A stretch of 64,000 nt of DNA from Ailanthus altissimus (GCA_946807835.1 OX327684.1:17880501-17944500), one strand, 5' to 3'. Positions 37,411-51,416 are shown, numbered from the stretch's first letter. The notes: generated by a model from the sequence alone, not told the origin. Numbers and translations: made by a program.

Positions 37411-39560
37411 ATGGCTGAATTGAGACCTAAAATAATATTGATTAGAGAGTATACTTGGGTTTTTTTTTATATAAATATAAACATAACATATATTTTTTTT
37501 TTAACTTATGGTATAAAATTTAATAAGCACAACAAATATTTAACACATTATTTAAATTGAGAAACTATTTAAATAGTATCTCATTACTTTCTCAATTTAA
37601 ATATAGTATTATTTTTATAAAAAAAGGGAGGTATAAGTTCAGAGAAACTAATGGTAGCAGAATTTTGAAGAATTGTTTTTTGCTAAACTTTGTAATAATG
37701 ACGTGAAATGAGATTTTTTTTTGAAAGGGACGTGAAATGAGATTAAAACAAAAAGAGAATTTTTTAGAATTGGACAATTATTTTCTTGAATGTAAAGTTA
37801 ATGTTTTGTAGTAAAAAAATTTAAAATTAAACAATTATACCTTTAAATTATATTTTTTTTCTCCATCTAGAAATATTCTAAAAATTAAACTCAACACACA
37901 CACACTCTCTCTCACAAATACACTATCTAATCAACATTAAATAGATCAACGATCTCACGAGTGATATTGTATTAATTGGCATCTTCTTAAATTGACGGTT
38001 GACTTCAAATTCAAAAAAAATTGATAATTGTTAATTTTTTGAATTTTAAATAAAATTGGTAGTTTTGTTAAAAATGAATGAAATAGTTAGATTGTGAGTG
38101 AAATAGGTGAACTATAGGTAAATTGTGTGAAAAATATATTAAAATAGAAAAAAATCTGACTAAAATTAGTTCAAAAAGTGTATTTTTATAGATGCAGACG
38201 ACGATTGGGTGGCTTCTCGGCCATCATGTATGCCTTGTGTGGCATGTGAAGCGCCCATTAGGCGCATTAAGCGCGTCACTAGAATTTTTAATTTTTACTT
38301 ATTATTAGTTATTTTAATAAATAAATACTAAAATAAATAATCAAATCATCCATAATTTAATTTAAAAAATAATTAATTAGTATGCAATGAATTAACTAAA
38401 TAATTAACTTATTGTTTAAATTATTTCTAATTAAATAAATACTAAAGTAAGTAATTAAATTATCCATAATTTAATTTAATATGGAGTATTATTTAATTAA
38501 ATAAATTATTAATTAATTAAATTAATTAAATAATTATTATTTGTTACAAAATAATTAATTAGTATGCAATTAATTAAATAAATAATAGCTAATTAAATAA
38601 TGAATGTTAATCTTTTTTTATATTTGTTTGTTGAATAATTTATTTAATTTTAGTATTTCAAAATATTTCTTTGTATTAATTTAATATGTTATTTATTTTT
38701 ACAGGAAACATAATGTCTTCAAAGAATATATAATTATCTAAAATGAGTTTTTGAATATAGAACTATCTAAAATGAGTTTTTTCAAGCATAAATTTCATTT
38801 TACTTGAAGATGTAGATCCTCAATTTTATAAGATAGAAATTGACATGTAATCCAATGAAATTGTTTAGGATGACATATACGGGAAGATATTTGGGTATGT
38901 AGAGTATCACCTTTTTTAGGGATATTGGTATATGAAATTTTATTGTGGTTGGTTCAATCTATCAATTTGTATGAGAAGATGTGATTTTATATTGGTAAGA
39001 AGCATATTTGATTCTCTTAAAAATAGTTTGTAGTAATAACGAGGTTGGAGATAAGAGATTATTTGCCCATTAGAGAGTTAAAAAAGAAATTATGTAATTG
39101 ATTGTGGGATAAGAACTTATGGGTAGAAAGACTTTGACATACAAATTTGTAGATAATTGGTTCAGTGCTTTGGACTTATATGAGGTTGATGATAAAGATG
39201 TAATAAAATTTTTTTTTCTATTTTTTTCATCATGTTTTGATCCCACACGATGATCATAGAGGGATTTAAGACATTGTGCTAAGTATAGTCGACTTTTGAG
39301 ATGATTTTAATAAGTATTTATTGATGCGAATTAGGTTGCAAAAACTTCACAAGTTTCGTTGAGTATTTATGGGGGTCTAATGATAAAGGCAAACCAAGAA
39401 AATAAAAGAAGTATTAAATTGGCTAATTGAGCACATCTCAAATTTATATTTTGATTTGATCGAATTGAGTGTGCAAAAAGATCAATGCCTTATTAATTTT
39501 ATTCAAGTTTCATTAAGTGATCTGGAGTAATTTACATGAAAAATAAAATAATATGCATAT
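37411..39560. other. AT-rich DNA, probable retroelement interior debris
   Basis: No frame longer than about 60 codons carries a family motif. A GC patch at about 38195-38280 holds AAGCGCCCATTAGGCGCATT. A short duplication (CTAAAATGAGTTTTT) occurs at 38737 and 38769. I see nothing that can be named. Confidence 0.4.
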
Positions 39561-39579
39561 CGATTTAGGAAGGAAGATT

Positions 39580-40147
39580 TGATGTTACTGTTCATGCATT
39601 ATTGTTTATGTGTTACTGTTCACACGACTTTATTAGATCCTTATTTTCTTTATTTATTTTTATTTTTAGGTTATATTTAAAAATAAGGGTACATGAATAT
39701 TTATTTCCTTAATATGCTTGTTATATATTTTCTCTTTTGTAATCAATTCTTATTATGACTTAAGATTTGATTTATTTTTTCCTTTTATACTCATGATAAA
39801 TTTGGCTATAGAAGTCCCTGTAACCATAAGGGGAATAAAGAGTTTATGACAATAATATTATTAAGAGTTTTCTTTTGATTCTTCGTAGAACTTTTCAGAA
39901 TTTATTAAGATTTCATCTTATGGTGTTCATCATTGACTTATCACTCATAATTTTCTCATTTTTCTTTAGTGTGACATCTACCCTAATTTTTTATACCTTT
40001 ACTTTTTATCTCTTTATAGCTAATGGGTCAAGGTCCTTGTTTTTGTTTCTTTTGTGATTTTGAATTAGAACGATCCTTGACAAAGAACCTCATTGAGCAT
40101 TGGGTTTCACTTTTTTGTGTGAGGTTCACATCATTTGGTATCAAAGC
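39580..40147 (+). mobile_element. Second LTR-like remnant with primer site (element D)
   Basis: GTTACTGTTCATGCATTATT and TGTTACTGTTCACACG at 39588-39628 repeat the vocabulary seen near 36540. The stretch ends GTGAGGTTCACA followed closely by TTGGTATCAAAGC at 40135-40147, a good initiator-Met tRNA primer site. This marks the LTR/internal junction of a plus-strand element. The minisatellite downstream would then be in its internal region. No protein domain was recognised. Confidence 0.5.
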
Positions 40148-40599
40148 TTAGATTCTAAATTATGTTTTATCAATCCTTTTTTTTGTTTGTTCTTTCTTTT
40201 AATTCTATATCCTTTGTTCTATTTTCTTGGATTTGCAACCTATCATCTTTATTTCTTCTTATTCCTAACTTTAACCTATCTCTTCTTTGTTCAAGTTCTG
40301 TTATTTTCAATATCAACTTGTTAAATGATAAAAACTTTATTGTAGTTTAAGCTAAAAGATTTTACCATCGAAATCCAAGTTTATCTTTGGGCATTTGGGT
40401 AGTGTGAGCTTTGGGTTAGTTGATGGCGAGCACCCCTATTAGTACTTGGGAGCTTGAGTTTTCTAATCTTGCTTACTATCTGCATGCCATTCCCAGCCTT
40501 GGATAGTTCAGAATTCATGGTGTTTACCCATTTGTTTTCTTGATCTTGGATGGGCTCGAGTTGTATGATATAGAAGTTCAATCCCTTTCTTGGGTGGAC

Positions 40600-41340
40600 T
40601 AATTTTTTTTTCAAAATCCATGCTCTGGGTAGGCTCAGGTCTTATGATATAATCCTTGCCTTAGGTGGGCTCGAGTGCTTATTTAAAATTATCATTGCCT
40701 TAGGCCGGCTTAGATATTCATAAATGAAATGCCTACTCTATGAAGTATCAGGATTCATTGTCGGTTTTTAGAAACTCCATCCCTACCGTAGGTGGACTCG
40801 AGACTCTATGTTGATTTATAGATTCTATCATTGCATTGGGCGGGCTCAAGACTCAATGTCAATTTGTAGATTCTATCCTTGCCCTGGGCGGGCTCGGAAC
40901 TCCATGTTGATTTTTAGATTTTATCTCTGCCATGGGCGGGCTTAGGATCTATGTCAATTATAGAAATTTCATCCTTGCTCTAGACAGGCTCGGGATCCAT
41001 GTTAATTATAGAAATTCTATCTTTGCCCTGGGCACACTCGTGATCCATGCTGATTATAGATCTTTGCCTTGAGTGGGCTTGGGATTTATTCAATTGTAGA
41101 AATTTCATCCTACACTATGCGGGTATAGAATTTATGTCGATTGTAGAAATTTCATGAGTGACTTGGGTGGGCTCAAGATTCATGCTGATTATAGATCTTT
41201 GCCTTGAGTGGGCTTGGGATTTATTCAATTGTAGAAATTTCATCCTACACTATGCGGGTATAGAATTTATGTCGATTGTAGAAATTTCATGAGTGACTTG
41301 GGTGGGCTCAAGATTCATGTTAATTATCGCCTTGTTGTTT
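40600..41340. repeat. Minisatellite, about 60-bp unit
   Basis: The phrase TTGCCCTGGGCGGGCTCGG, followed by GATCCATGTTGATTATAGA and GAAATTTCATC, recurs about ten times with changes. Higher-order growth is seen: a 135-bp block at 41049-41183 is repeated without visible change at 41184-41318, so expansion was recent. Confidence 0.85.
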
Positions 41341-41429
41341 TGCTCCTCGCATCAGTGAATGCTTGAGCATATAATCATAATAAAAAAGAAAAATATATAG
41401 ATAATTAATAATGAGGAAATAAAGGGCTT

Positions 41430-41673
41430 ATGTGGTCAGTCTCAAGAAGAACTTAGGCAATTTTGATGAGGGCTTAAATGGCCAGGCTCGATAAGAGCAT
41501 GAATGGTCAGACTCAATGAGAGCTTAAGTGAACAGGCTCAAGTGAGAGCTTAAATGGTCTGGGTTGATTAGAGCTTAAGTGGTCAAACTCAATGAGAGCT
41601 TAAATGGTCAGGTTCGATTAGAGCTTATATGATCGGCCTTGAAGTGAACTTATATGGTTGGCATCGGCACAGA
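41430..41673. repeat. Minisatellite, about 30-35-bp unit (left part)
   Basis: Units of the type GAGCTTAAATGGTCAGGCTC repeat about seven to eight times, the last drifting to ACTTATATGGTTGGCATCGG. The array stops where copia B begins and resumes at 55675 on the other side. Confidence 0.8.
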
Positions 41674-41678
41674 CTTTT

Positions 41679-44204
41679 TATTGAGATTTGTACCACGTGC
41701 CATCCTAAATTGTATAAATATTTAATTTTGTAATATTTATACAATGTATGTTTTATTAAATCACTAATTACATTAATTAAACAGTACAATGCTTGTAATG
41801 CTATAAACATTGTATAATATGAAAGAGTTCAAATTTGGTCTAAAAGAGTTTAGATCAGCGCTAAAAGTTAGCATCGCTGAGATTAAAAATGTTAAAGAGT
41901 TAGTAGGTTATAATAATTAGCAAAATCTAAAGAGTTAGAACCTTATCTGTAATAGGACAAAGACTTGAGAGTACACTAGTAATAACATAGTTGCAAAGAG
42001 TTGCAATAGGTGTTAAGAAATGTTATTACGCAAGTCTTTTTTCAAATATAATATCCATGGTCTAATCCACCGTTGTGGGTCTGTCGGTGGAACCCTTTAT
42101 CATAGATCAGTGTATGACTATATGGTTGTTTTTAACTAACCATATAGTCTAGATGGTTATTTTTAACTAACCATGGGCTTACCGGAAACAAGATAGTATA
42201 CAGGTATTCAGTAAGGATTGGATATTGAACGGACTCAATGAGGACCCCAATAGACATTCCATGAAGTTGTCAATAACAGGTTTTCTCGATTTAAGTAGTA
42301 TGCGTGGTCCTTTGACCTGAGCGCCACGATGGGCTTGTAAGTGATCCACTATGCTTTGGTTCCACGTATATTAGAGACATTTCATGGTCTAACCTTTACT
42401 TGTCACTGTATATGATGCGATGCTCATGGAGTCTGGTGTATGCAGATATAGCATTCGTCAGCTTGCATGGGTGAGTTGTATATCCAGATACTCCGAGACT
42501 GTATTTCAGAAAGACTTATAGCCACAAGCAATAAACTCAGGAAAGGAGTTTCCCACAGGGTTAAATAATATAGGCAACATAAAAGTATTTGTATATATTA
42601 TTTATCAAGATATGTGTCTAGAGATAAGTTCACAGATGAGCGCATGAGGATTTGACGGTGATGATCTATATCCTTACTCTTCCATGATATAAATGGCAGA
42701 ATGGTTATATGTATGCGTTATGACCTCAACTTGTATGGTCTACTGCACTGATTTATAATATCCATGACATGTGTATGGGGCATCAATCACGGATTTAAGA
42801 AATAGTTATGTTTGACAAGCTGGGTATGGACCTAGGGAGTTCCGCAATATGAAGTGTACTCATTGTGCACTGGGGCAACGTATCAGATTGAATAGTTCAA
42901 TCCGGTGAATTCCAACAGATCGGACATTTGCTTCAATATCCCTCGAGATGTGGACGTGTCAAGATTTAAGTGTTAAATACATCAATTAGTTAACAATAGT
43001 TGTTGACTAATAGGATTATGACACATGGCACATTATAGGCCATTTATTATTTGACTTGAAAATTATTAAAATGACTTTATTTGTTGGACAAGTAAAATTA
43101 TTATTTAATTAAATTATTTTTTGAACAAAATAATAGTAATAATTGATATTATTATTGAAAGTCAAACAATGATTTATTTAATGCATGTTTTATATTTTAA
43201 TTTATTTAAAATAATAAATAAAAAAATGCATTAGATGGCCATGATTGGTGGGGTTGAAAATTACAAAACAAGAAATTGTTTCTTTTATTTGATTTGTTTT
43301 GTCTCGGCCAAATCACACTATTTGTATCACATATCTTTTTCATTCTTTAATTTGATTAAAGAATTACAAAAGTAAATGAACGGACATGAGATATGGTGGG
43401 ACCAAATAATTTGACTAACAATTGAATGGAAATTATTTTAATTTAATTGTATTATTCCTTGGACCTAATTCGGCCACCTCACTCAAAATGCATTCAACCA
43501 CATGTTTTGTTTTTTTTGAATTGTTTAATGAAAATAAATCAAAAATCAAAAGGAAATTGTGTAGCAAGTGTTGCTATACTTTATGGGCCATTTGTTACTT
43601 GTTGGAGGGAAATAATTGAAACAAATAAAAGAGCAAACGTTGCTTATTTTGGTTATGTGATTTGGCAACTAAGAGAGAAATAAGAGAAATGCTTCTCCAA
43701 GTGTTGGTTAAGTGTTTTGAGAAAATAAATACTTCATCTTTTTCTTTCAAACAGTCGGCCATAAAATGTACAAAGGCCAAAATAGTTTTGTGTTTCAAAT
43801 ATTGAAACAAAGCTAAAATATTGATAACTTTGTAGTTAAGATTTAGCTTAAGGTGTTAAGTAATTAGTTTAAGAGTTAAACTAGAGTTTAAGGTGTTAAA
43901 TTATTGCTGGAACAAGCTGTCATTCTAGACTACCTAAGCCCACCGAGTTGGGTATTATAATTGAGAATGAATTTACTTCAAGGCAGAAATTCCAACCACA
44001 TAAATTTTAAAGGCTTGCCAAGGTGATTCTCTACGAATCCTTATAATTTTATTTATGAGGTACATGATTATATGTTTTATATGTTTATCAACCTAGGAAA
44101 TTAGATTCCGGACTTCCATTGCGCATAAAATGTATATGATGCATGATTATGTATTGATGAACACATTAACCACATGTATACACCCTAGGATAATCACAAA
44201 TTTT
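41679..44204 (+). repeat. 5' LTR of copia B
   Basis: Starts TATTGAGATTTGTACCACG (the related solo LTR at 3129 has TGTTGGGATTTGTGC) and runs to just before the primer site. It shares its full text with 52114-55659 except that it keeps about 390 bp (near 43645-44025) that the right LTR has lost. Confidence 0.85.
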
Positions 44205-44206
44205 AA

Positions 44207-44219
44207 TTGGTATCAGAGC
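44207..44219 (+). other. Primer-binding site of copia B
   Basis: TTGGTATCAGAGC is an exact match to the usual plant initiator-Met tRNA primer site and sits right after the left LTR. Confidence 0.9.
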
Positions 44220-44329
44220 ATTTTGTATTGATTTGAGTGTTTTTGAGTGTTGAATTTGTTGTTGGTGAGGTCCCGGTGTTCAAACGGTGCATTTCAAAGT
44301 ATTGAAATGGGTATACCAAGGTGGGGAAC

Positions 44330-44640
44330 ATTGGGACACCGTAGCCCTGATTTTGGTGCCGCGACGCTGTGGCTTTCTAGGCTCTAGTGCCACTATGCTG
44401 GATGGAGAACGCCCTGGCACTGGAGTTTTCAGGCCTCGGCACTGGGGTTTTAAGGCCCCAATGCTGCAGCATTCAAGGCTTAGCGCAGCGACACTGGGGA
44501 TCTGTCTCTAAGCACCACAGCGTTGGGGCCTCTAAACCCTAGCGCTGCGACACCAAAGGGCTAGCGCCGCGGCACTAGGGATGCTGCCCTTAGTGTTGCA
44601 GCGTTGGGAGCCCCGATCTATGTCGCTGGCACTGTTCACT
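44330..44640 (+). repeat. GC-rich degenerate minisatellite in copia B leader (copy 2)
   Basis: About eleven imperfect units of 22-30 bp with cores such as GGTGCCGCGACGCTGTGG, TAGCGCTGCGACACC and TAGCGCCGCGGCACTAGG. Alternate units can pair as hairpins. It lies in the untranslated leader between primer site and gag; the frame at 44287-44511 is therefore unlikely to be a protein. Confidence 0.7.
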
Positions 44641-45589
44641 CAGAATATTTTTAAATTATTTAAAAATTATTTTAAGTATATGGAGGTTTATGAGATGCAA
44701 TGATAAGAGTTATTAATCTGCATTATAGATCGGGATTATTTGTTTTTGGTTGGTAACTATAATGGAAGCCCTACTGGTGGGGCTTAGTTGTGTTTACATA
44801 GAAATTAATTTCTGATTGTGAATCACTCCCTCATAAGATGAGGACCAAGTCTTTGAAAATCTCTCTTAATCAGATTGAATAATATTACATTATGAGATAA
44901 TGTTTCATTAATGATCCGTCTTGTCAATACGGTGTTAGACAGGTCATGTTGGTCTTTTTTCAAGATTGCTACAGTGTGAGGGATTTGGTCAGTATAACTT
45001 GGACTATGCCGGTTAAAGATGAGATGAGGCACATATATGCGAAAGTATTTCCCTAGATTGCTATAGTGTGAGAGTAGTGCCGCTAGCATATATTTGAATA
45101 TTGAAGGGTTAATCTAGAATACGCTTATCCTAGATCGCTACAGTGGGCGGATAAGGTGTATTTAGGATTAGGAGTAAGAGTTACATAAGATGCAATTGAC
45201 AAGAATTGTCTACCTGTTGGATTTATAAAGGCTTAGATCATTACAATGTACGGCCCGAGTAAAATGCCAATAGGGGTCCACTTTTCATTGTATAATTTTA
45301 AAGAGTTTAAATTATTGTTATCCCATTTGTGAGATTAAAGGACTACGTAAAGCAGTGGGAGGACATTTTAAATTAAAAAAATGTATAACTATTATACCCA
45401 TAATTTAAAATATTTTATTAGTGATTTAATATTTTTTATATATATCCGTTGGCATCTTTTATTTTATTTTTTATTTTGTGAAAATATAATAGCCTCCTTC
45501 AACTCTTTGGTCCACATATTAGATGCACACCAACTTAAAGGTGCAAAATATTTATCTAATTAGTACATAAATCTTAGAATTGTTCTAGA

Positions 45590-46900
45590 TTCAGAGAAGT
45601 TCAAATATGTTATTGATTAGAAGGTGCCCAAGGGTATTTCTAAGGATACCGCCCCAGAGAAAAGGGTGACATATCAAAAATGGTTGGATGATGATTTAAA
45701 GGTTAAATTTTACATTCTCGCCTATATGTTTATAGAGCTGTAGTGGAAGTATGTCTGTATGGATAGTGCTAGCAACATTATACTTTATCTGAAAGAGCTC
45801 TTTAATGACCGAACCCAAGTCGAGATCTACAGGGTTGCCAAAGTGCTTTTTCATGCTAAACTCTCTAAGGACAGTCCAGTGAGTCTCAATGTCCTCAAGA
45901 TGATAAGATTAATCGAAAGGCTTGAGTCGATGGACATTTATCTGAATAATAACTTGGGGAATAACTTGATTCTTTAGTCGCTGTCTGGGTTATTTGTACA
46001 GTTCATCATGAATTTCAATATGCAGGGAATGGCTTTTACTTATGCTGATCTTCATAACATATTAAAGACAGTAGATGAGGACATGCATAAAGGGGGTTTG
46101 GTTCTCTTTCTTCAAGGTGCTTTAGGGCTTCTAGGAAGTCCAAGGGGAAAAAGAAAAAAAAGATGAAGCAAACATCATGGATGGTCTTTAGAGGTGGCTG
46201 ATATTTAAGCCTCAGGAGAAGAAGAAGACAAAAGAAAAATGTTTCTTTTACAGCGAGGAGGAGCATTGAAAACGTAACTGTCCAAAATACCGTGCTACTT
46301 TGAAGAAAACTCTCTCAGGAATTTGCTTAACCATTATTGACATTTCTATAACATTTGATGCTAGTTTAGGTTGGGTATTAGATACTATATGTCCTTTTCA
46401 CATCTACAATATATTGCAGGGTATGAGGGAAGTTAGATTGCTGTAGTTGGAAAAAGTACAACTTCGAGTCAGAAATGGTGATTTCCTACAAGTCGAGGCT
46501 GTTGGATATTTTGATTTGATTCTCCTATATAATAAAACTTTTTTATTGCATAACCGTTATTTTGTACCCACTATTATTAGATAGATTATCTCCCTTCCTG
46601 TACTTGACAGTGAAAGGTATCATATGTATATTAGAAATAGTTCCTTATATTTGTATGATATATATGATGTTTTATTAGCTGAGTATCAGTTAATTAATGG
46701 GCATTATATTTTAGATACAATAGAAAATGTTATGAACGTACAGGTTAATGCTAGTAGTAGTTCGAGAACTTTAAATGAAATAGAATTGTGGCATATGAGA
46801 TTAGGTTATATAGGTGTTAGACGCCTAATCTATCTGGTTAAGGATGGTCGGATACTAGATCTGACCATAGAACCTTACCCAACTTGTGAATCTTGTATTT
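45590..46900 (+). pseudogene. Copia B gag, zinc knuckle and protease/pre-integrase
   Basis: Gag-like helices at 45759-45977 (NIILYLKELFNDRTQVEIYR, VLKMIRLIERLESMDIYLNN). Then about 46240-46290 reads as a worn CCHC knuckle (C..SEEEH.KRNCPKY, with a Cys lost and a stop). GWVLDTICPFHIYN near 46370 matches the protease WxLDSGC.H site with its catalytic DSG lost. The pre-integrase stretch ELWHMRLGYIGVRRLIYLVK follows at 46785-46845. Several stops interrupt the reading. Confidence 0.8.
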
Positions 46901-46904
46901 AAGA

Positions 46905-47700
46905 TAAGATGATCAAATCTCCCTTTACTGGTGTTGGACACTGTGCTACTGATTTATTGAAACTGGTATATAGTGATGTATGCAGTCTAATGAATCACGC
47001 TATAATGAGTGAATTTTGATGCTTTGTAACTTTTATCGATGATTTATCTCGATACGAGTATATGTTTCTTATAAAACACAAGTCAGAGACCTTTAAAAAG
47101 TTTAAAGAATTCAGACTTGAAGTAGAGAAACAAATTGGCATATACGTCAAATGCCTTCAATCAGATCGAGGCAGTGAGTACATGAGTAGTGAAATTTTTG
47201 ATTATTTAAAGCAGAATGAGATTCTCGCTTAGTATAGTCTTCTGAGTACTCCGCAACACAATGATATTTCGGATAGGAGGAATTAAACTTTATAAGATAT
47301 GGTTCGATCGATGATGAGCTTCACCGACCTTCCGAAATATCTATTGGGTTATGCTTTAGAAACTACTACTCATATATTGAATATGGTTCCGTCCAAATCC
47401 GTTCTGACCACTCCACATGAGATGTTGAAAAGAAATAAATAGAGTTTTAAATATTTAAGATTTGGGGCTATCCTGTTTGCGTAAAAGTTACGCAATAGGA
47501 TAAACTTGCACCTAGAGGTTACAAGTATCAGTTCGTTGAATATCTCAATAATTCAATAAGATACCATTTCTATAATGTAAAGGAATGAAACGTGTTCGTT
47601 TCTCGATATGTCACTTTTCTAGAGAAAGAGTTTCTCATAGATCGTGGGGATTGTAGAAAGATTAAGCTTGATGAAGCCAATCAGAACCAAAATGAACTAG
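46905..47700 (+). pseudogene. Copia B integrase (broken)
   Basis: Reading gives LKLVYSDVCSLMNHA, then FVTFIDDLSRYEYMFLIKHK, SDRGSEYMSSEIFDYLKQNE and STPQHNDISDRRN, the copia integrase core with D, D and E positions still visible. Stops occur for example before CFVTF, after NEILA and after DRRN. It cannot be functional as it stands. Confidence 0.85.
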
Positions 47701-47720
47701 AAATGGAATCTTAAGTTCAA

Positions 47721-48730
47721 TTGAGAGGAATACCTTTAACATACCCTCCACGTAGGTCAGAAAAGATGTCCAAGCCACCTGCTAAGTATGGTCAGATGCC
47801 TAAAGGTGCACTTAGAGTTTACTTAATTGAAGAAAATGACCATTTGACCTACAGAGAGGCGATGTTAGACATCCACTCAAAAAAATGGCAAGATGCTACA
47901 AAATCTGAAATTGACTCAATACATCATAATCAAGTCTAGGTCTTGGTTAAGCCTCCCAAAATAATAGTTTCTATCGGTTGTAAATGGATTTACAAGCGAA
48001 AGTATGGGCCTGATGGAAAGGTAGAGACCTTCGAAGCTCGGCTGATTGTAAAAAGTTATTCTCAACGATCTGGGATCGATTATGAGGAAACCTTTGCACC
48101 AATAACGATGTTAAATTCAATTCAAATTTTATTAGTGATTACTGCATATTATGACTTTGAGATATGACAGATGGATGTAAAGATGGCATTTCTGAATAGA
48201 TATCTCGAGAAAGAAATATACATAGAACAACTTGAAGGTTTTGCATCCAGTCTAATTGCCGATCTAGTATGCAAATTGAAGAAGTCCATTTATGGACTTA
48301 AGAAGGCATCCCAAAGTTGGAATCTTCATTTTGATGAGGTAATTAGAGGGTCTGGTTTCATAAAAAAATGAAGAGGAACTTTGTGTTTACACAAAGATCA
48401 GTGGGAGCATGATAGTTTTCTTAGTTCTCTATGTGGATGTCATACTGATCATTGGGAATGATATCTGTATATCACAATCAGTTAAGAGCTATTTGATTAA
48501 GAACTTTTTCATGAAGGATTTAGAAAAGGCTTCATATATACTAGGTATAAAGCTTTATAGAGATAGAGTTAAGAAGCTGATAGAACTTTCTCAATCGTCG
48601 AAAATCGATAGTATTTTAGAAATGTACAATTTTACTAACTGTAAGACAACTAATGTACCTTCTAAATATGACATTCATCTTTCAAGGAGAATGTCTCTTC
48701 AGATGAAAGATGAAAAAGTTAGAATGTCTA
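47721..48730 (+). pseudogene. Copia B reverse transcriptase (broken)
   Basis: Consecutive short frames: SIGCKWIYKRKYGPDGKVET and YSQRSGIDYEETFAPITMLN, a stop, then QMDVKMAFLNRYLEKEIYIE and KLKKSIYGLKKASQSWN, a stop, then VLYVDVILIIGND (the usual YVDD is YVDV here, so a catalytic Asp is lost), and ending ...KVRMS. The next codons lie on the far side of the 48731-51411 insertion. Confidence 0.88.
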
Positions 48731-51411
48731 TGTAGTAACCAGTATCCACAACTGGTAAGAATATGTATTAATATATATAAATATATATATTTTATTTGTA
48801 TGTAGGTGATCCTTGATTTTTATATTGTTATTAGTAGTGTTTTTATAAGTTAAGGACATACTATTAGTATTGGGTTTATTTGTAAGACTTTAGATTTATT
48901 TTAGGGACAAAATTGTAATACTTTGAAAGTTTTGGGGGCAAATTCATAAATACCAAAAATTTGCCTCTTAGTATAAAAATACACTTTTGAAACCCTAATT
49001 TGCTCATTTTTGGGTCGAGCTATCCCTTTAGAGAGAGAGAAGAGAGAAAGAGAAGAAGAAATTAAAAATTTGGATTTTAAGAGGTATATCACACCTATTT
49101 CTCAATTTATTGATATTAATTAAGTTAATTCCTTTAAGTTGTGATTTTTGGAAATATGTATAATTGAGGATTTGATGTGTATTTCGTAATATCTTGTGAG
49201 AATTGATGATGATCTATGAGATAGCTTGATAAATCATAATGAATTGTGAAATTTCTACTTGATAGTCTCTTGATCCAGTAATTTTATAAATTGTTGTGAT
49301 TCGATTCTGGTTTTGAATTTTTAGTATATAAAATTAGACATGTTTAGGATCATCTGATACTTTGAATCGATTCAAAATTCCAGAAATTGAATTTGTTGTG
49401 AATTTACCAAAATAACCCTGAAATTCTGGAAATTTCCTGTATGAACAGTATGATACAGTGACAAACAATTTTTGTCCTACTGAATGATCTTCAAAAATTA
49501 TAAATTTGTGGAATATGATAAGTTTATATGTCTAATATGATATACTCGAAAATGAGAATTTAGATCAATGTGGTTGAAGTGTTATGAGTTTTTAAATTGT
49601 ATCAGCTCATTACAGTATTTGATTAACAAATTTTTAAAGCTATAGAATAAAATAGTTTTAAAATACTTTTGGCAGTTATTTTGAAGTGAATTATTTATCA
49701 TGGATTGAGATATGTGGCAATAGTATTTCTGTGGTAGTTTTATAATTTTTGAGTTAGTATATGATTTTATAAAATTAGGAGATTGAATACTGTTCAATAA
49801 GTATCTTGATCTTGTCAGGTTGGTAGTTTGGATTCGATGGTGTGTATGGAATGGATTGTGTAGGAATTTTGATATAATATTCATATATAAGAATAATATA
49901 TGAGTTAAGAATGATATATTTGATTTTGGAGTAATTGGACATCATTTGATGTATTAGAAAATTTTGTTAAATGTAAGTGGTTAGAATGACAGGTTTTGAG
50001 AAGCTAAGTATTTAGACCAATTTGATGTGATAAATGTATTGTGTATAATTTTGTAAGCTATTTAAAGTATTTTGTGTGAATTGTGAGGCTTATGAAAGGA
50101 TTGATCTCCATTGATAGGTTAAGGAGATTTAAGCCTTGTAGCTGTAAGTACTAAGAGGTAAGTATACTAGACTTTTTTGAAATCACAATAAGCATAATAA
50201 TTGTCTATGTATGATTTTGTAAATGTACTTAGAAATATGTTTATGTTATGCCAAAGTGTATTTGATATGAAATGTGAAAGACATATGTTTATGAATGTGA
50301 GCATTGACATTGAGCATGGACATACATGTGTTTTTGAAAGTGAGCTTTCAAAATGAAATGTGTTTAACAAAGAAAGCTTTGAAGTGTAATATGTCCATGA
50401 GAAATATTTTGTGTTTTGAGGTTGCTTGAACTCACTGTTGACTTAGTAGGCATCTTATGTGATTTGTGGAGCCTTTATGTGTGGCCTTTCCTTCGGGATT
50501 GATATATGTTATGTATTCTGTATGTAGGGAGGATTCTATTGGTACCTAAAGGAAGATTGAGTCATCACATTCATGTGGTGGCGTATTGGTACATATGAGA
50601 GGACTCACCGATGATCAGGGTGAGGGTTTGGCTCTTACCTTCGGGTTTGAGCATTATATATGTGTAATTTAAACCTCACTTATACTATTCCTCTCATATG
50701 GTATGTCACCTACGAGTGACATTTGGCTCATTATGTGATATGTGATGTGTAAGTCCTACTAAGTAGTAGTTGAGTGATGGTATTCCTGTAATATGTTTTG
50801 AAAGAAAGTGTAAGCGCTTACATGACATGTGATTTGATAAGATTTTGATTTTGATTGATCACAACATATCATATATATGCATTGTGTACATATATGTATT
50901 TGTATTTGATATATGAAAAACTAGTATGCTTACTGAGTTTTATACTCATTATAGTTTATGGTGATTTCAGGTAAATAAGGTACATGTGTGCTTAGCGGAT
51001 TTGGCAAGGCTTCTGTTGTTCCTTGGGGTCCCTAAGTTGCTAGGTTACTGAGTGTTTTATTTGGGGACACATGAGATAAGATATTTGATCTGTCCCTATT
51101 GAATAAATACGTATGTATTATTTTATTGTGTGTGGTTAGATTTAATTTAAGTTTCACCACGTGTGGTTATGAATTGATTTTAAGTAAGAATTTGCAATGA
51201 ATATATTCTGGACTTCTGGTAACAAAGTTGCTACTGGTGACGTAGTAGAGTATTAATCTCTGAGAAAACTCTGTGTATCTCCAGTTTACTAATTGTCCCA
51301 GTCATAATTCAATTGCTATAATTCTGAAAGAAATTAAAATGAATGTTTAAATATTATTTAATGAGTGTAAGTTATGTCATGTATCAGATCTTTTGGGTCT
51401 GGGGCGTGACA
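48731..51411 (+). mobile_element. Gypsy-like solo LTR (2681 bp) nested in copia B
   Basis: Begins TGTAGTAACCAGTATCC and ends GGGGCGTGACA, the end type of plant Ty3-gypsy chromovirus LTRs. It is flanked by a GTCTA duplication at 48726-48730 and 51412-51416. Removing it and one GTCTA rejoins the copia reading frame (ATG TCT A / AC ACG CCA). A TATA-like AGTATAAAAATACAC lies at about 48970. There is no internal coding sequence, so it is a solo LTR. Orientation is inferred from the TATA position and end type. Confidence 0.9.
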
Positions 51412-51416
51412 GTCTA

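Noticed and set aside
38800..39500. A possible decayed transposase
   Set aside because: Short readable fragments could be found in several frames, but no ordered motif of any transposase family.
44287..44511. 74-codon GC-rich frame in copia B leader
   Set aside because: It is made of degenerate minisatellite units between primer site and gag and has no family features.
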